DNA of 64,000 bases from Prinia subflava (taxonomy: Eukaryota; Chordata; Aves; Passeriformes; Cisticolidae), in NCBI RefSeq assembly GCF_021018805.1, contig NC_086253.1, positions 33,729,583-33,793,582 of the forward strand. The letters run 5' to 3'. Each line of letters starts with the position of its first letter. Within the stretch, counting starts at the first letter, position 1. Below the pieces are notes generated by a model, which was not told where the DNA came from, did no database searches, and worked only from the letters and a program-made list of their open reading frames with translations. Shown here piece by piece: positions 23,901 to 35,317 of this stretch. A program made the position numbers and the translations under genes.

Positions 23901-26290
23901 TTTTTCCAGCACTATCTTCACTGGAGAATTCCTGTTCACTACTAGAAGGGTCATTAGCATAAAAGAAAGCATCCCTGCAATAAAGATATTTATCTGGACC
24001 ACTTTCAAAATCTAAAATTTCCTTTCTGTAACACCCCAACATACACTTCCTACTTCAGCAATTATTTTAGATGAACAATTATATAAGGCTCCCAGATTTC
24101 CTCTCTACATTGTAAAGAAGTATTCTTGATTTATACAGTACAAATTCAAGCAATACTTTTCCAGATAAATCAGTGACATTAATAGCTACAATTTCACTTG
24201 TATTTTGTTCTGCAACTTCAGTGCTTACCTAAGAAATGTTTGTTTTTTAATACTAGGGAGCATGTCCATTATAGGTAAACATTAGATGTTCATATAATCC
24301 TCAGCCCACGGCTTCCAATCAATCTTCTCAAGAAGGAAATTTGAAAATCCTTATGCCATAACAAATAAAAAAAGGAATCAAATGTTCGGAAGACAACTTA
24401 CTGCCACTTATCTCCAACAGCTGGTCTGATCATTTGCCATCAATGGCCATGATCCAGCTCCTCAAGACTATTTTTGCAACCTGAGATCGGCCAGTAGGCC
24501 TGGAAGACAAGGTAAGGATAAGGTTTACCCTCTACCTTACCCTACTGATGGTCAGAGCCCTTAGAGGAGTTTCCTGCAGGAGCTGTTTACTTACTGTGGT
24601 ACAGGTCTCCCTACTGGAGCACTATTCCACTTCATAAAGCTACAATTTTAGAGCAAAAATTCAAACCTCTGCCTTTACACTCCCCTGGTACATGTTAACT
24701 ACTTGCAAATGCTCAGTCCTGCTACGGAATCAGATCATACCTGAGCAAACAGGTTGGTATGTTACTTACCTTGTAACACTGAGTATGTTGTACATTGATT
24801 TGTGCCATCTGGTCTGACAGCACCGAGGCTTTATGCCCTGCACAGCACATTCCACCCTCAAGCCCCAGCTGGCATGGCCCTCTAGTGGAGATGCAGGAAG
24901 GTCTCATGGCATTCGTCCATCCCAGCTTGCTTTTGCCCATCTGCCTGCCTGCTGGGCTGCTCTCAACTCAGCACAACTGCCTTCTAATCAGGCTTGGCCA
25001 GAGCTGGTGTCACTTTTCCCTCTGTACTGCCAAGGAAACCTTAGCAGCAAGGGACAGAGACCTATAGGGACTTCTGGTCACATGCTGCCCACCCACATGT
25101 AACCCCACAGCCAGCCCTACACAGCTGCTGCCTGCCTTGCCAAGCCCACCCCAGTCTCAGGAGCACTGCTAAGCAGGAACCCTAGGACTAAGCTTTGGTA
25201 TCCCACTCACTTCTCCATTAGCATCTCCCATTGCGAAGGAGCAGCAACAGCTGTTTCATCGTTTTTCGCCTCCTTAAGGCATAGGGGTGAGGAAGTGCAC
25301 TTTTAACTACCACCCAGTAGTGTTTAGATACTACCAGCATACTTCAGGACAATGCTCTTACATCGCCTGTCTGAAACCTGCTGGGATTTGCCTATTGGCT
25401 CTGTGCCATGTATGCTTATGTTTTGGTTTTTTAAAATTATCTATCAACTTTTTATTGAAAGGTTTTGCCTTCAGGCTTTTTAGGTATTTGTGGCCCAAGT
25501 CCATAAACTTCGGTGCTGTGCCTAAACCCAGGTTTGGCTGCACACAAAAATAATACTTAAGGAAGAGCAAAGAGAATACCAATCATGTTTCAGCTCTCTA
25601 CAGAATGATTATGATGAAAATTCTAAAATGTTAATATCCCCTCCTCTCAAGGGCTCCTTCTACCACTTCAAGGCTTACAAAGAAATCATGTTAAATGGTA
25701 AAAGACCATATCGGGATGCTTGACAAAACCTATTATCAAAAACTGAGTATACACCATAATTATATCATACCCAGAAACTGACTCCCAAGTATTGTCACAA
25801 AGACAAGAGTTTAATGTTGGCAAAAAAGTAAAGTTTAAGTTAGTGGTATTTTCTTCCTTGCAATAACATACTGGTCATATGAAAGTCACTGGAGAGGTTT
25901 GCTTATAGCTCGGAAGACTTTTACAGTTACAGCTGAATTCAAAACCCCTAACTCCAAATCCATGATGTTAAAACAAAAACTGAAAATATAAGACCTGGGA
26001 TAAAGAACAAACTCAGTTGTTAAGATGTTATCAGAGATGTGAGGCCTTTCAATCCCTCTACCATAACATGAGAAGTTCTTGAGTATCTTTCCCACCACCA
26101 CTATTTCAGGATTCACAAGGTTCTTTAAAATACAAATAGGGTTAATTGAAACCAAGCGCCATCTGCTTGTAATGTCTTCTGTGAAAGGTCTGAAGCCACC
26201 CTGTTTCAATTATTTGGTTATTCAGTGCAGAAAGTTAAAGATCACAGAAGGTATAACAGCTTTTAATACTCCATTAATATTATAGATTAA
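20966..26290. other. Intergenic DNA 3' of ING2
   Basis: No gene or clear repeat recognised. A moderately GC-rich patch at 24800-25200 has overlapping open frames on both strands but no known protein. RWDD4, the neighbour expected from the human gene order on this side, was looked for and not found, so it lies outside the window. Confidence 0.5.
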
Positions 26291-26347
26291 AAATTATTGC
26301 ATAGTCTTACGCATTTCCTAAAACAATGTTCTCTGGAAATGAAACAT

Positions 26348-26353
26348 TTTATT
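26348..26353 (-). terminator. ING2 proximal poly(A) signal AATAAA
   Basis: AATAAA on the minus strand lies 39-44 bases beyond the ING2 stop codon. Use of this site would give an unusually short 3' UTR. More distal, weaker signals occur further left, so alternative ends are possible. Confidence 0.45.
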
Positions 26354-26391
26354 ATAAAAGGAGCAACTCTTTAAAACATAAATTGTTTTCA

Positions 26392-29300
26392 CTACCTCGA
26401 TCTCCTATCCTTTTTTGATTTGTCAGTACATTTGTCCATTGTTTTCTCATTGTCTCCTCTGCACTTGGGGCAATACCACTTCCCCTTTGGTTTGTACGTG
26501 AGTCCAACACAGGAAAAGTGGAACCACTCAATAGGGCACTGTTCATTGTCACATCCTATCATTTCGCCGTAAGACACTTGGTTGCATAAGCAGTAAGTTG
26601 GTTCATTGGGATCAATTGCAAATTCTACAGGTGAAACCTCTCTCTCCTGTTTGGCTTTGGAACGTTTTTTCTTCTTGGAAGATTTCGATCTTTTCTCCTT
26701 AGGTGGCTGATCATCGCAGTCATCAATACCATTTGCTATGTGGCACAGGTCGCGGCTCTCGCTGGTTCGCTGGCGGCGAGGTCTGCGGGAGGATCTCTCT
26801 GGCTGGCAGGACTCCACCTTGGCCTTTTCTAGAGGCTTCTCGTTCTCAGACAGGTCTTGAAAACACTGAGAGTGTGTTTCCATTTGACGGGCTCTATTCT
26901 CTACCAGTTCTAGCATCTGAGTAACTATTTGAATTTTTTCATCTCCAAGTTCTTGACTGTTGATTAGCGCACGCTGAAGATGCTGCTGCAAGCGTTTCTT
27001 CTGAACAGGATCATTTTCTGACTTGTATTTTTCATAGACATCATCTATTTCTTTTAATGCTTCTATAAAATAAAGATAATCATAGGAATAATTACACAGG
27101 ATGGAACAAGCTCAAGAAAACAGAAACATATTTCTAACTTAAGAGAAATATTATACATCTTAATTATAGTATACCTTAGTTAGATTGAATATATAATTCA
27201 AGTGCATGTGGTCATCAAATCAGTGTTTAAGGTCACAATCTGTTGCAAGAAAAAATTCCCATGTTCTAGGAAAGAACAGGCTTATTTTAGCCATTGGAAA
27301 AAGAAAGGATAACACAAGAGAGGGAAAACTATAATTGTTGAGTCATGGATTATCTAGATCCTCCTTCCACCTGAAACGGGAGAAATTTCTCTTAAAAGTC
27401 CTTACCATAGTAATTCCAAAACCCTGGGCAAGAAACCAAAGCAATAGCTTATTTTATCACACAAAGAATCCTGAAATTCATAGAATTGTCATATATCATG
27501 ATATATAACACTCCTGAATTAGTTTATTCAGGTGCTCTGCTTCCTCCTCTTATTCAGTTCAAGGTTTGGCATTACATTTTCAAGTAGACATAGTTATAAA
27601 AGGAATATGACAAGTTATATAACAGCAAATTTACAATCAGAATGGAAATCAACTTACATCCCTCAAAACACTTTCCCTATTACCAAAATAAATTACAGCA
27701 AGCTGCATTTTAAATCAGGGTTGAACTTTTCAGAATAGGTGACCTTCTCTCTAGCACATCATAGGATATTTTTATGCAACTAGTAAATGAGTGGCTCACA
27801 GTTTGATTTCCAAGCTTTCCCTCTTCCCAGCCATGCAAAATAACTGCATGAGTTGCTGTGAATCTCATTAAACTTAGTTCTAAAAAGCAAGTTTAATGAA
27901 CCTGGATATAAGATCTTATAAATGTCTTATAAATCAGTCTTAGGCTGTACTCTGCTGTTCTATATTGCTGCATTTTAAAATAATATTTTTCATGTCAAAT
28001 GTTACACTAGATTTAAACATAAAGGACAGAGAAACTCCAAGCAGAGAACAAAATAATTTGAAGAACTGACAGTGAAATTTGATGTACAGTGCTAGGTACA
28101 GTACTGGTTCAGTCACAATTTAGGATTTTATTTGAACAGGGAGCTTATAAATGGCACTAAATTATTTACTACTAAAGCAAAAGTTATGCAGTAAAATCTA
28201 CCTTTTCCTAAAGAGTTGCATTTAAATAATCAGCTTCCATGTTAAAAGAATTTGTCTGCACTATTGTGAAATGATTCAAGCTTGTTACCTCAACATCATT
28301 CCTAGTGATTTTTTTCCTGCTGATATCTTGGAACAGTAGCTTAAGCACGAACAGCCGCTTTTTACTATAAATTCTGAAACCTTTATGACAACAGGAGCCA
28401 ACTGCATTTTGTTCTGTTCCAGACCTTTATTAAGGTAAGATAAAAACCGCTGCTGTGCCTGCCCAGTAGGTCAGCCTGTATTTTCTCAATATCAGCATTC
28501 CAGCTACCATTTAAACCATAAGCTTTGTTTCCCTGTACCTTCAACTGCATCACTTGCCTGTTGCCCTGACAAGAGAAATAAAATTTTTAAAAAATCTTAC
28601 TCTTAGCTCCTGAAAAGCATGGAGTAGGGTATTTGTATGCTGTTGAACAAGAAAGGCATAACCTGAGTACAATATTTTACAGCCACACTCTCTCCCACCC
28701 AGACTTCTTGTGAATCTCCAAAGATTAGACAAGACATTCATACATTCTAATAAACAGCTTTGAAACCTATGTTAAAAGAAAACAAACAAACAAACAAATT
28801 TTAAAAAAACCCTCCAACCCAAACCATGGCCAAGTGTTCATTACAGATAATCTGATTAAGTTTGGTGGAGCTAATAAAAGCTAATACGATTTGTTTTCTA
28901 AGCACAATAGTGACTTTTCCCTCCTTCACAGACCATCACTACCTTTTAAATTAACTGAAATAATATGGCATTGCTTTTACATTTTCAGACTTGGGTCTAG
29001 AATATTTTTAGCCCATGTCTGGGGTTTTGAAGATTTTTGTTGTTGTTTTTTTCAAACAGTTAAAGGCTTGGGTTAGAACTATCAACAAACTTCTTATATA
29101 GCCCAGTATTGTATTAGTGGCTGGATAAATACACAGAGAAGATACAGACTAATGAAAATACTTAATCTATTAAAGGCCGAGGCGTGCTGGCTAGTCACCA
29201 TGGATGAGAAGGTAAAGAGCCAGCCTTGACTAGGAATTCAAAATGCTGCAGGCAACTCTATGCCGTCGAAACTTTAAAATCCCAGGCAACTTACAAAAGC

Positions 29301-30248
29301 CAGTTCTTATGTGTCTTCTCGGGTAATTAGAAAGATAACTGAAAGAATCCCTTCACAACCGCTGCCTCCTGAAGTGGCCCTTCAAGTCTAAGAGGCCTTG
29401 TCGGTCCCCACGGTCCCCCCTGCCCACGCCGAAGGAGGGAGATGCGGCTCCACGGGCTCCAGTGCCGACTCCATGGAATCAAATTCCTGTCCCATGATAG
29501 GCCCGGCCAGCAGCTGCCGGGCACAGATGTGCCCCGCAAACTCCGCGGGGCGTAAGGTCTTTAATCGGCACTGAACTTGCCTTCCGAAGGAGCCGTGCCT
29601 TTGGATGAGTTTTAGGGCAACTTCCCGCTCCACAGTCTCCCTCCGCGACCCAAGGGAACGCTGCTGGCGCTTCATGTATCCCCGCCCCCCCGTGCGGTGT
29701 ACCGTGGGACGGGCGCCGGGCTCCGCCGGACACCGCCCCCACGGCTCGGCGCGGCGGGAGGAGCCGCTGGGAGGCTGGCTTCCGCACCCCACCTCCAGCG
29801 GCACCGCCGCCGGTTCGGGCAGCAGCGCTGCCCGGCGGGGCGGAGCGGGGCGGGAGCGGCCCCACACGGCGGAGTCATGGCCTAGCGCCGGGCAGCGTGG
29901 CCCCGCCGGCCCCGAGGCGGGGCGGCCTTCCCCGGGACCTACCGGACGGCGGGAGCTCCCCGCCCCCCCAGGGTTTCACCCGGCCCCGGCTTCCCCGCGC
30001 CGGGCGCATGTGCGGCGGGATGGAGGCCGTCCCCTTTCCCCTCTTTCCCCGCCGCCCGGTGCCCCGCGGCGGCGCCCACCTTGGCACTGCGTGTCCATCT
30101 CCCGCAGCAGCGAGGCGTTACGCTGGATGTCCAGCGGTAGCGACTCCACGCACTCCAGGTAGTCCTGCACGTAGAGCGAGAGCAGCCGGGCCCGCTCGCC
30201 GCCCGGCGCCGCCGGCCCCGCCACCAGCTGTGGCCCCGCCAGCATCAT
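26392..30248 (-). CDS. ING2: Inhibitor of growth protein 2, two coding exons
   Basis: This encodes a nuclear PHD-finger protein of 279 residues (human ING2 has 280). In the family it binds H3K4me3 and brings the Sin3A-HDAC complex to promoters; it also supports p53 acetylation and binds phosphoinositide PI5P. Exon 1 is 30248-30080 and exon 2 is 27062-26392, with donor GTGGGC and acceptor TTTTATAG, joined as CAA G|AA. Residues 18-125 form the helical ING domain ([14 protein letters not shown] near 25, then [12 protein letters not shown]). Residues 140-192 hold basic nuclear-localisation runs ([17 protein letters not shown]). The PHD finger spans about 212-258 with C4HC3 zinc ligands at 214, 216, 227, 232, 238, 241, 254 and 257. 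Residues Y213, M224 and W236 match the methyl-lysine cage. The end (KKDRRSR) is the polybasic region. [15 protein letters not shown] identifies ING2 rather than ING1. Tandem ATGs at 30248 and 30245 are both possible starts, and an in-frame ATG at 30267 in poor context could add six residues. Confidence 0.97.
27063..30079 (-). other. ING2 intron
   Basis: A single 3.0-kb intron. Its 5' part (29400-30079) is within the CpG island. The rest is AT-rich with no recognised repeat apart from a short (AAAC)n run near 28780. A 95-codon open frame on the sense strand (29675-29388, starting [12 protein letters not shown]) lies in the CpG-rich part; see findings. Confidence 0.85.
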
Positions 30249-30340
30249 CCCCCCGCGCCAGCAGCACATCCGCCGCTGCCGCCGCCGCGCCGCCCGCACC
30301 GGGCGCGGGGTCCTTGCGGCGGCCCCGCTCCCTTCTCCGT

Positions 30341-30387
30341 CTCCTCCTCCTCCTCCTCCTCCTCCTCCTCCTCCTCCTCCTCCTCCT
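30341..30387 (-). repeat. (GGA)n microsatellite upstream of the ING2 start
   Basis: The plus strand has about 15 CTC/TCC triplets without interruption; the minus strand reads (GGA)n about 95-140 bases before the ING2 ATG, so it is probably in the 5' UTR. In the frame continuous with ING2 it reads polyglycine. Confidence 0.9.
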
Positions 30388-30562
30388 GCTGCTGCCGCCG
30401 CCCCGTTGCCCTCGGGCGGCCGCGCCCGCGGGGCGGTGAGCGCTCGCCGGGCCGGGCGGGTGCGGCCGCCCCTCCGCGGGGTCCCGCGGGTCGCGCGCCC
30501 CTTCCCGCGGTGCCGCCGCCGGAGCAAAACCCCCGCTCGGCGCCCCCGCCCCTGCCCGCAGC

Positions 30563-30572
30563 GCGCATGCGC
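30563..30572. promoter_or_regulatory. NRF1-type palindrome GCGCATGCGC
   Basis: A perfect match to the NRF1 consensus palindrome inside the ING2 CpG island, about 320 bases upstream of the ATG. NRF1 sites are typical of CpG-island housekeeping promoters. Confidence 0.65.
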
Positions 30573-30582
30573 GAGGCCCTGC

Positions 30583-30592
30583 CCTTATAAGG
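30583..30592. promoter_or_regulatory. CArG box CCTTATAAGG (SRF-type)
   Basis: A perfect CC(A/T)6GG palindrome, the serum response factor site, 11 bases from the NRF1 palindrome. It also contains a TATA-like core, so either role is possible. Confidence 0.55.
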
Positions 30593-30652
30593 CGCGGCCG
30601 GTGGCGCTGCCAGGGGTTCGCATTCTCCCGCCTTCCCCAGGCGAGCGCCCCC

Positions 30653-30657
30653 ATTGG
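30653..30657 (-). promoter_or_regulatory. CCAAT box of ING2
   Basis: ATTGG on the plus strand, so CCAAT in the direction of ING2 transcription. It is about 60 bases upstream of the CArG box, a usual NF-Y position relative to a start near 30560-30580. Confidence 0.45.
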
Positions 30658-30830
30658 CCCCGCGCGCGCGGAGGGCGGAGCCTCCCTTAAAGGCGCCCGG
30701 CGCGCCCGCCGCTTCCGCGCCTCGGCCGAGCCCGACCCGCGCAGGGCTCCCGGCGGCGCCCCGGGGCGGCGCGGGCTGCTCCTGCCCGCAGCAAGAGCCA
30801 CCTCATCGGTCCTTAAAGAAGAGCAATGAT

Positions 30831-33800
30831 TATTCGTGGTGAGCTCTTATTTAGGGGAACTGAGTGACATTTGTATCCTGAGAAACCATTGCAAGAGTAC
30901 TTTAAATAAGGCTTTTTGAAACCCACTCGCCAAACATCAAATCTCCAATATTTGACAGAGTATCCTGTCTTTACCGTGCCTGTTGCAGAATTTGTATCAA
31001 ATGTTGGCCACAACAATCATAGTAGGAAACAAAAGTTAAATTATACTTTTTGACTATATACTAAAATGGCGAGATTTCATCTCCACTTCTCTTTGAGACA
31101 TTTTTCAGGTCTTTACTACATGAATAATAATTGGTAAGCATCAGGAAAAGAAAATTAATTTTGTCGAGTCTTTAAACACCCTGAGGAGACCCGTATATTT
31201 TGAATTGTTTCATTAATATTTTAGGCATCCAAAAAAAAAATCCAGGGAAAATGCATATGGTAAATGTAGGAAAATACCCCAAAACAAACAAAAACCAATT
31301 AGAGATGACTGAATTCAGGAATAAAATTGAAAAGAAGAAATAGATTCAAATCCCCAGATCCCCTTCTGTCTTAGATTCCTGCCTCTAGTTAAGTAGCCAT
31401 CACTAAAAAGAGTACCCACATTAATCTTATAGTGGTGAAGCAGCAGCACACGTTGCACAGAGAAGTTGCATAATCTCCATCCTTGGATATTTTTCGAGCC
31501 TCCCTGGATGAGGCCTGACACAACCTGATCTGGCTGTGAAGCTGGCTCTGCTTTGGCGGCCTCCCAAGGATCCCATCCAGACTCCTTTTTTCCCGTGATT
31601 CTGTCTCTTATGTGGTCTGCGCCAAATAACTCCATGGCTAGACCTACACGAAAATCAGTGTCTCACATGATGGCAGTCTGCAAGTGTTATTTTCTCAAGA
31701 CCCTAGTTCACAGAACTGTTTAAACATTCCTAACTTCCAAGTCACGCAGCCACTAAGGGGGTGTTCTACAAGGCAGGGATTTTCCTATGTCTGTGACCAA
31801 GCCATTGTGTAATTGTAGGTGCAGTCAGCTTTGCCCGAGTCAGCAATATGTTGGCAAAGTCATAAAAATGAATGAAAACAAAGTTGTAGGCAGTGTTTTC
31901 AAAACATCCTTTCCTACACTGATGTCACTCTGGCCAAAAACCAGGAAGTCTGTAATTCTGTGTGCTCATGTTCTTAAGAGGGCACCTTCATCTTAAAATG
32001 AACAGTTTTAATTTACAGTGTAACACCTGTAAAACCAGGTCCTGGTGGGGTTTTTTTTGTTTGTTTTTGGTGTTTTTTGTGTACTGTTACAGCTCAAGTT
32101 AATGAAGCCTCACATCATTTTTTGCTACTTGTCTCCTTTTTGCACAAATAGATTTAGGAAGTGGCGATAACCAGGTTACCTTGGCTTCCATTGGCACAAA
32201 CTCACTGAACCTTTACTGTGTAGTGTTCATTGCTGTCACTTCTGAGTAACTGAAGAAACTGAATATTGAATTTTTTGATATAATATTAACAGATAACACT
32301 TACTGTGCAGGCAAAAAGCACTACCTGTATGCCAGTGAAAAGAACCTGGATTATTATAATTGATACAATATTCTTGAGAAAGGTATTGGTTCTTTTGAGG
32401 GGTTGTGTTTCGGCTTATAGTAAGTTTGAATGGGTGTAACGTTCTGCCATCTCATGAAGAAATAAAGCTAAGAAATGTGAGATTGCCCTTCAGAGCAGAA
32501 AAAATAAAGCAAAAATGTTCATTCAAAATTAACATGTTATTTAAAATGAAATGTTAATTACTATTAAGTATGAATTTAAACCAAGCATTTTGGCATAACT
32601 TTTTTTTCTCATAAGAAACTGTGCATGCACTGTCAGTAAAGAAATAGCCAAGAAAATAATTCATTTGTTACAGGTGGTTTCTGTGCTAAAAGCTTGCTGG
32701 TTGTCACTGTGGGGAAACAGTATCTAAGGTACAGCAGAGAATAGCTAATAATTTCTGAATTTAGGTGTTGTCTGCTGCTTTCAAACACTAAAATAAAAAT
32801 TTGAGGAACCTTAAGAATGCAGCAGTGGCAGTGGACTACATTTCCCTAGGAAAAAGAAACCTTAGCTTGCTGCATCTTTGAAGCCTCAGGGGAAAGAAAA
32901 GCAAGAAGAGCAAATTAAATTCTCTGCTTTGTTCATGCCTCAAAATGGCTAGGAGCAAGCACAGGAGTATTTTGATGTATTGGGTTCAAGTTTGCAGGTT
33001 GATAGATAGCTCTGAGACCCAACTATGTCCCTTCTTTCACTCTGTAAGTGAGAATAATCTGGAGATAGGAAGAGGCATGATGGAGCAAAACCTTGCTAAG
33101 TGTAGAGATAGACAGGCAGAAAGATCACGTTTCCACCAACCCTCTCTGCTAAGTGGGAAACTGTCAGCTTGAGGTTGACATACACAGGGATGTGATATTA
33201 GGGTGTATTGCATCAAACATCTCCAAGGGTAACTAATACAGAGAGGTCCTATATCCAGTTTATTTAGATTTATTTATGTATCTCTAAACTAACTCATATT
33301 TTTATGGAGAATAGATCCCAACAGTTTTTGTTTCTTTATAATTTACCAGTATAGGTTTTAAAGTCCCAACCAGAGTATTCCCCTTCTTTTTGTGAAAGAT
33401 GATTTCATTATATTCCAGGTTTTACTACGATAAAAATATTTCCAGAGATTAATCCAATTCTTATTTTCCCCAATTGAAGTTTTGCCTCTCATCTTTTGTA
33501 ATCTTGATTTTACATCCTCAAAGTGCACATGATTCCTGTCCTGTTTCACATAATAATATACAAGTCGGTTAGGTTTTTTTTTCTTTTGGTTTTGGTTGCA
33601 CTGGGTTTTTGTGGGTTTTTGTTGTTTGTTTGTTTGGGGGGGTTGTTTGATTTGGTTTGGTTTGGGTTTTTGGTTGGTTTGGGTGGGTTTTTTTTTTTCT
33701 TGCTTTCTGTTTATAACCCAGGAAGTGTTTCAGACTGTGGAAAACGAAAAGCAGCATTATTGATGAGAACAAGTCCATAGGGGGCTGTAATTGTGAAAGA

Positions 33801-35136
33801 CCTTCTTAGCATTTAGTAGAAATGCTCAAAGGATGATAACAGGATCCTTCTTTTAAGCAAAAGAACTGATTTTTGATTATATATATTTCTTGTCAGAAAT
33901 GCTTCTCTGGCTTCCATGGGATGAAATGGATGAAGAATTATCCAAGATACCACAAAAATAAACATATTTTTAAAAGAATGAGTACAAGCCAGATGGACTT
34001 GTTAAGAGTCAGCTGAAGGAAGCTATAGGCCATGGCAGAGTTTTGTACAGGTGATATTCTGGGAAGAGTCTATCCTTGCCAGAGATACTACTATGTTTGA
34101 CCAGGTAAGCTACTCTCAAAAGCTTCTCTAGCATCAGGTCATCCAAAAAAGATACTTCCCTGTAATGCCAGTCATTGCTTTTTGCTTTCCTTAAATATTA
34201 GGCTTGATCTGTCTGGTGGAATGCAAATCATATGAATTCAATTATTACTATTTTTCTCTTTCATTTACACAAGTGTAGAACACTTAAAAATAAGACATGG
34301 CCTGACATCAGATCATTTCAATCAGATGGTAAACTAAACAGTAGATTTCCTGAAAATACTGGCATATGCTTATTTCTGTTAGCTTCATCTTCAGTTGTAC
34401 CAAAGACCTTTCTAGTACCAAGTAACAGATATCGTGCACTTACCAGGAGATGTATGTTCTGCATCATCCACAACATCTACTCTATTTTCTGCCAATATGC
34501 TATAAAACAAAATCTCTTTCTGAACCTGACTTAGTTACCAGTTGACTTGTATAAACATGGGAAAGAGGGCAGCCACAATATCCTGCTCAGTTTTTTCTTT
34601 AAGCAGATTTCTGCTTATTTCACCATGAGCAGACTGAAAAAGGAAGTAAAAAGTGCAGACTAAGTTTACTCCATGCTTTGTTTTTTAATAACTGTTTATT
34701 TACTTTTTTACTATTCTTCACATTCAGTTTCGATACTCTAGTGCCACAGCAAAGTATTTTGAGAAATCAGTAGGCCCAAGGCAGGACATGTTAAGAAATT
34801 CACTTACATATGACTTCATTGCTTTCATCAGAGCATACTGACACACTGTCACTTTGAGTGCAGCCACACCGCTCCCTTTTGAGGCTGTCAGCCCGGTTTG
34901 GAATGGCCCCTGGAAATCAGCAGGAGCTGGACACCACCAGCTTGTCACAGGTGCAATGGAGCATGCCTGGCTGGGACAGGGACTGCAGCTCCTTAGAGGA
35001 GGGGGACACTGCTGATCAGCTGAGGGGCAGCATCTGGCCTCTGCCATGATAGCACCACATGGATCATTTCCTGTCATTTACAACATGCATCTGTCCACCT
35101 GTGTCTGAAGTAACATTTCCCTGTCTTTCTCTCCAG
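30831..35136. other. Intergenic DNA between ING2 and CDKN2AIP, left part
   Basis: AT-rich with no recognised gene. A small exon-like 54-bp block at 34051-34104 (between GTTTTGTACAG and a GTAAGC donor) reads WEESILARDTTMFDQ but could not be joined in phase to the segment at 35137. A T/G-rich simple tract lies at 33570-33705. Confidence 0.5.
33570..33705. repeat. T/G-rich low-complexity tract
   Basis: The plus strand is almost only T and G, with GTTTGTTTGTTTGGGGGGG and GGTTTGGTTTGGG motifs, ending in a run of T. Open frames on both strands here are artefacts of composition. Confidence 0.9.
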
Positions 35137-35317
35137 GAAACTGCTTTCAGACAGTAACTCTTCTTCCTCAGCTACTGTTATAAAGCAGAAACGATCAGTG
35201 GATTTGGTTTCCAGCTCTAAAACCAATCACCATCTGAAAAACCTCAGGAGGTGTGCAGATGATGTTTATAGAAGCCAAGTTAGAAATGCTAACAAAGCAA
35301 TCTTACTGCAAACATAA
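35137..35317 (+). other. Isolated exon-like segment with 59 open codons and a stop
   Basis: A strong polypyrimidine tract and acceptor (CCCTGTCTTTCTCTCCAG) precede an open frame in phase 2 that reads 59 codons (KLLSDSNSSSSATVIKQKRS near the start, HHLKNLRRCADDVYRSQVR in the middle) to a TAA at 35315. It looks like a terminal coding exon. No partner exon with matching phase was found within the 4 kb upstream, and I recognise no family. Confidence 0.2.

Larger units (their letters stand above)
29400..30830 (-). promoter_or_regulatory. ING2 CpG island and promoter
   Basis: This is a GC-rich, CpG-dense block in otherwise AT-rich DNA, spanning ING2 exon 1 and upstream sequence. In the order met by minus-strand transcription it holds a CCAAT box (30657-30653), a CArG box (30592-30583), a perfect NRF1-type palindrome (30572-30563) and several GC boxes. 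No strong TATA box separate from the CArG box is present. The start site cannot be placed exactly, but is likely between 30560 and 30400. Confidence 0.8.

Noticed and set aside
30118..30801. 227- and 183-codon minus-strand frames in the ING2 CpG island
   Set aside because: Dominated by arginine, glycine, proline and alanine from GC-rich DNA; the second overlaps ING2 exon 1 only because it shares its frame.
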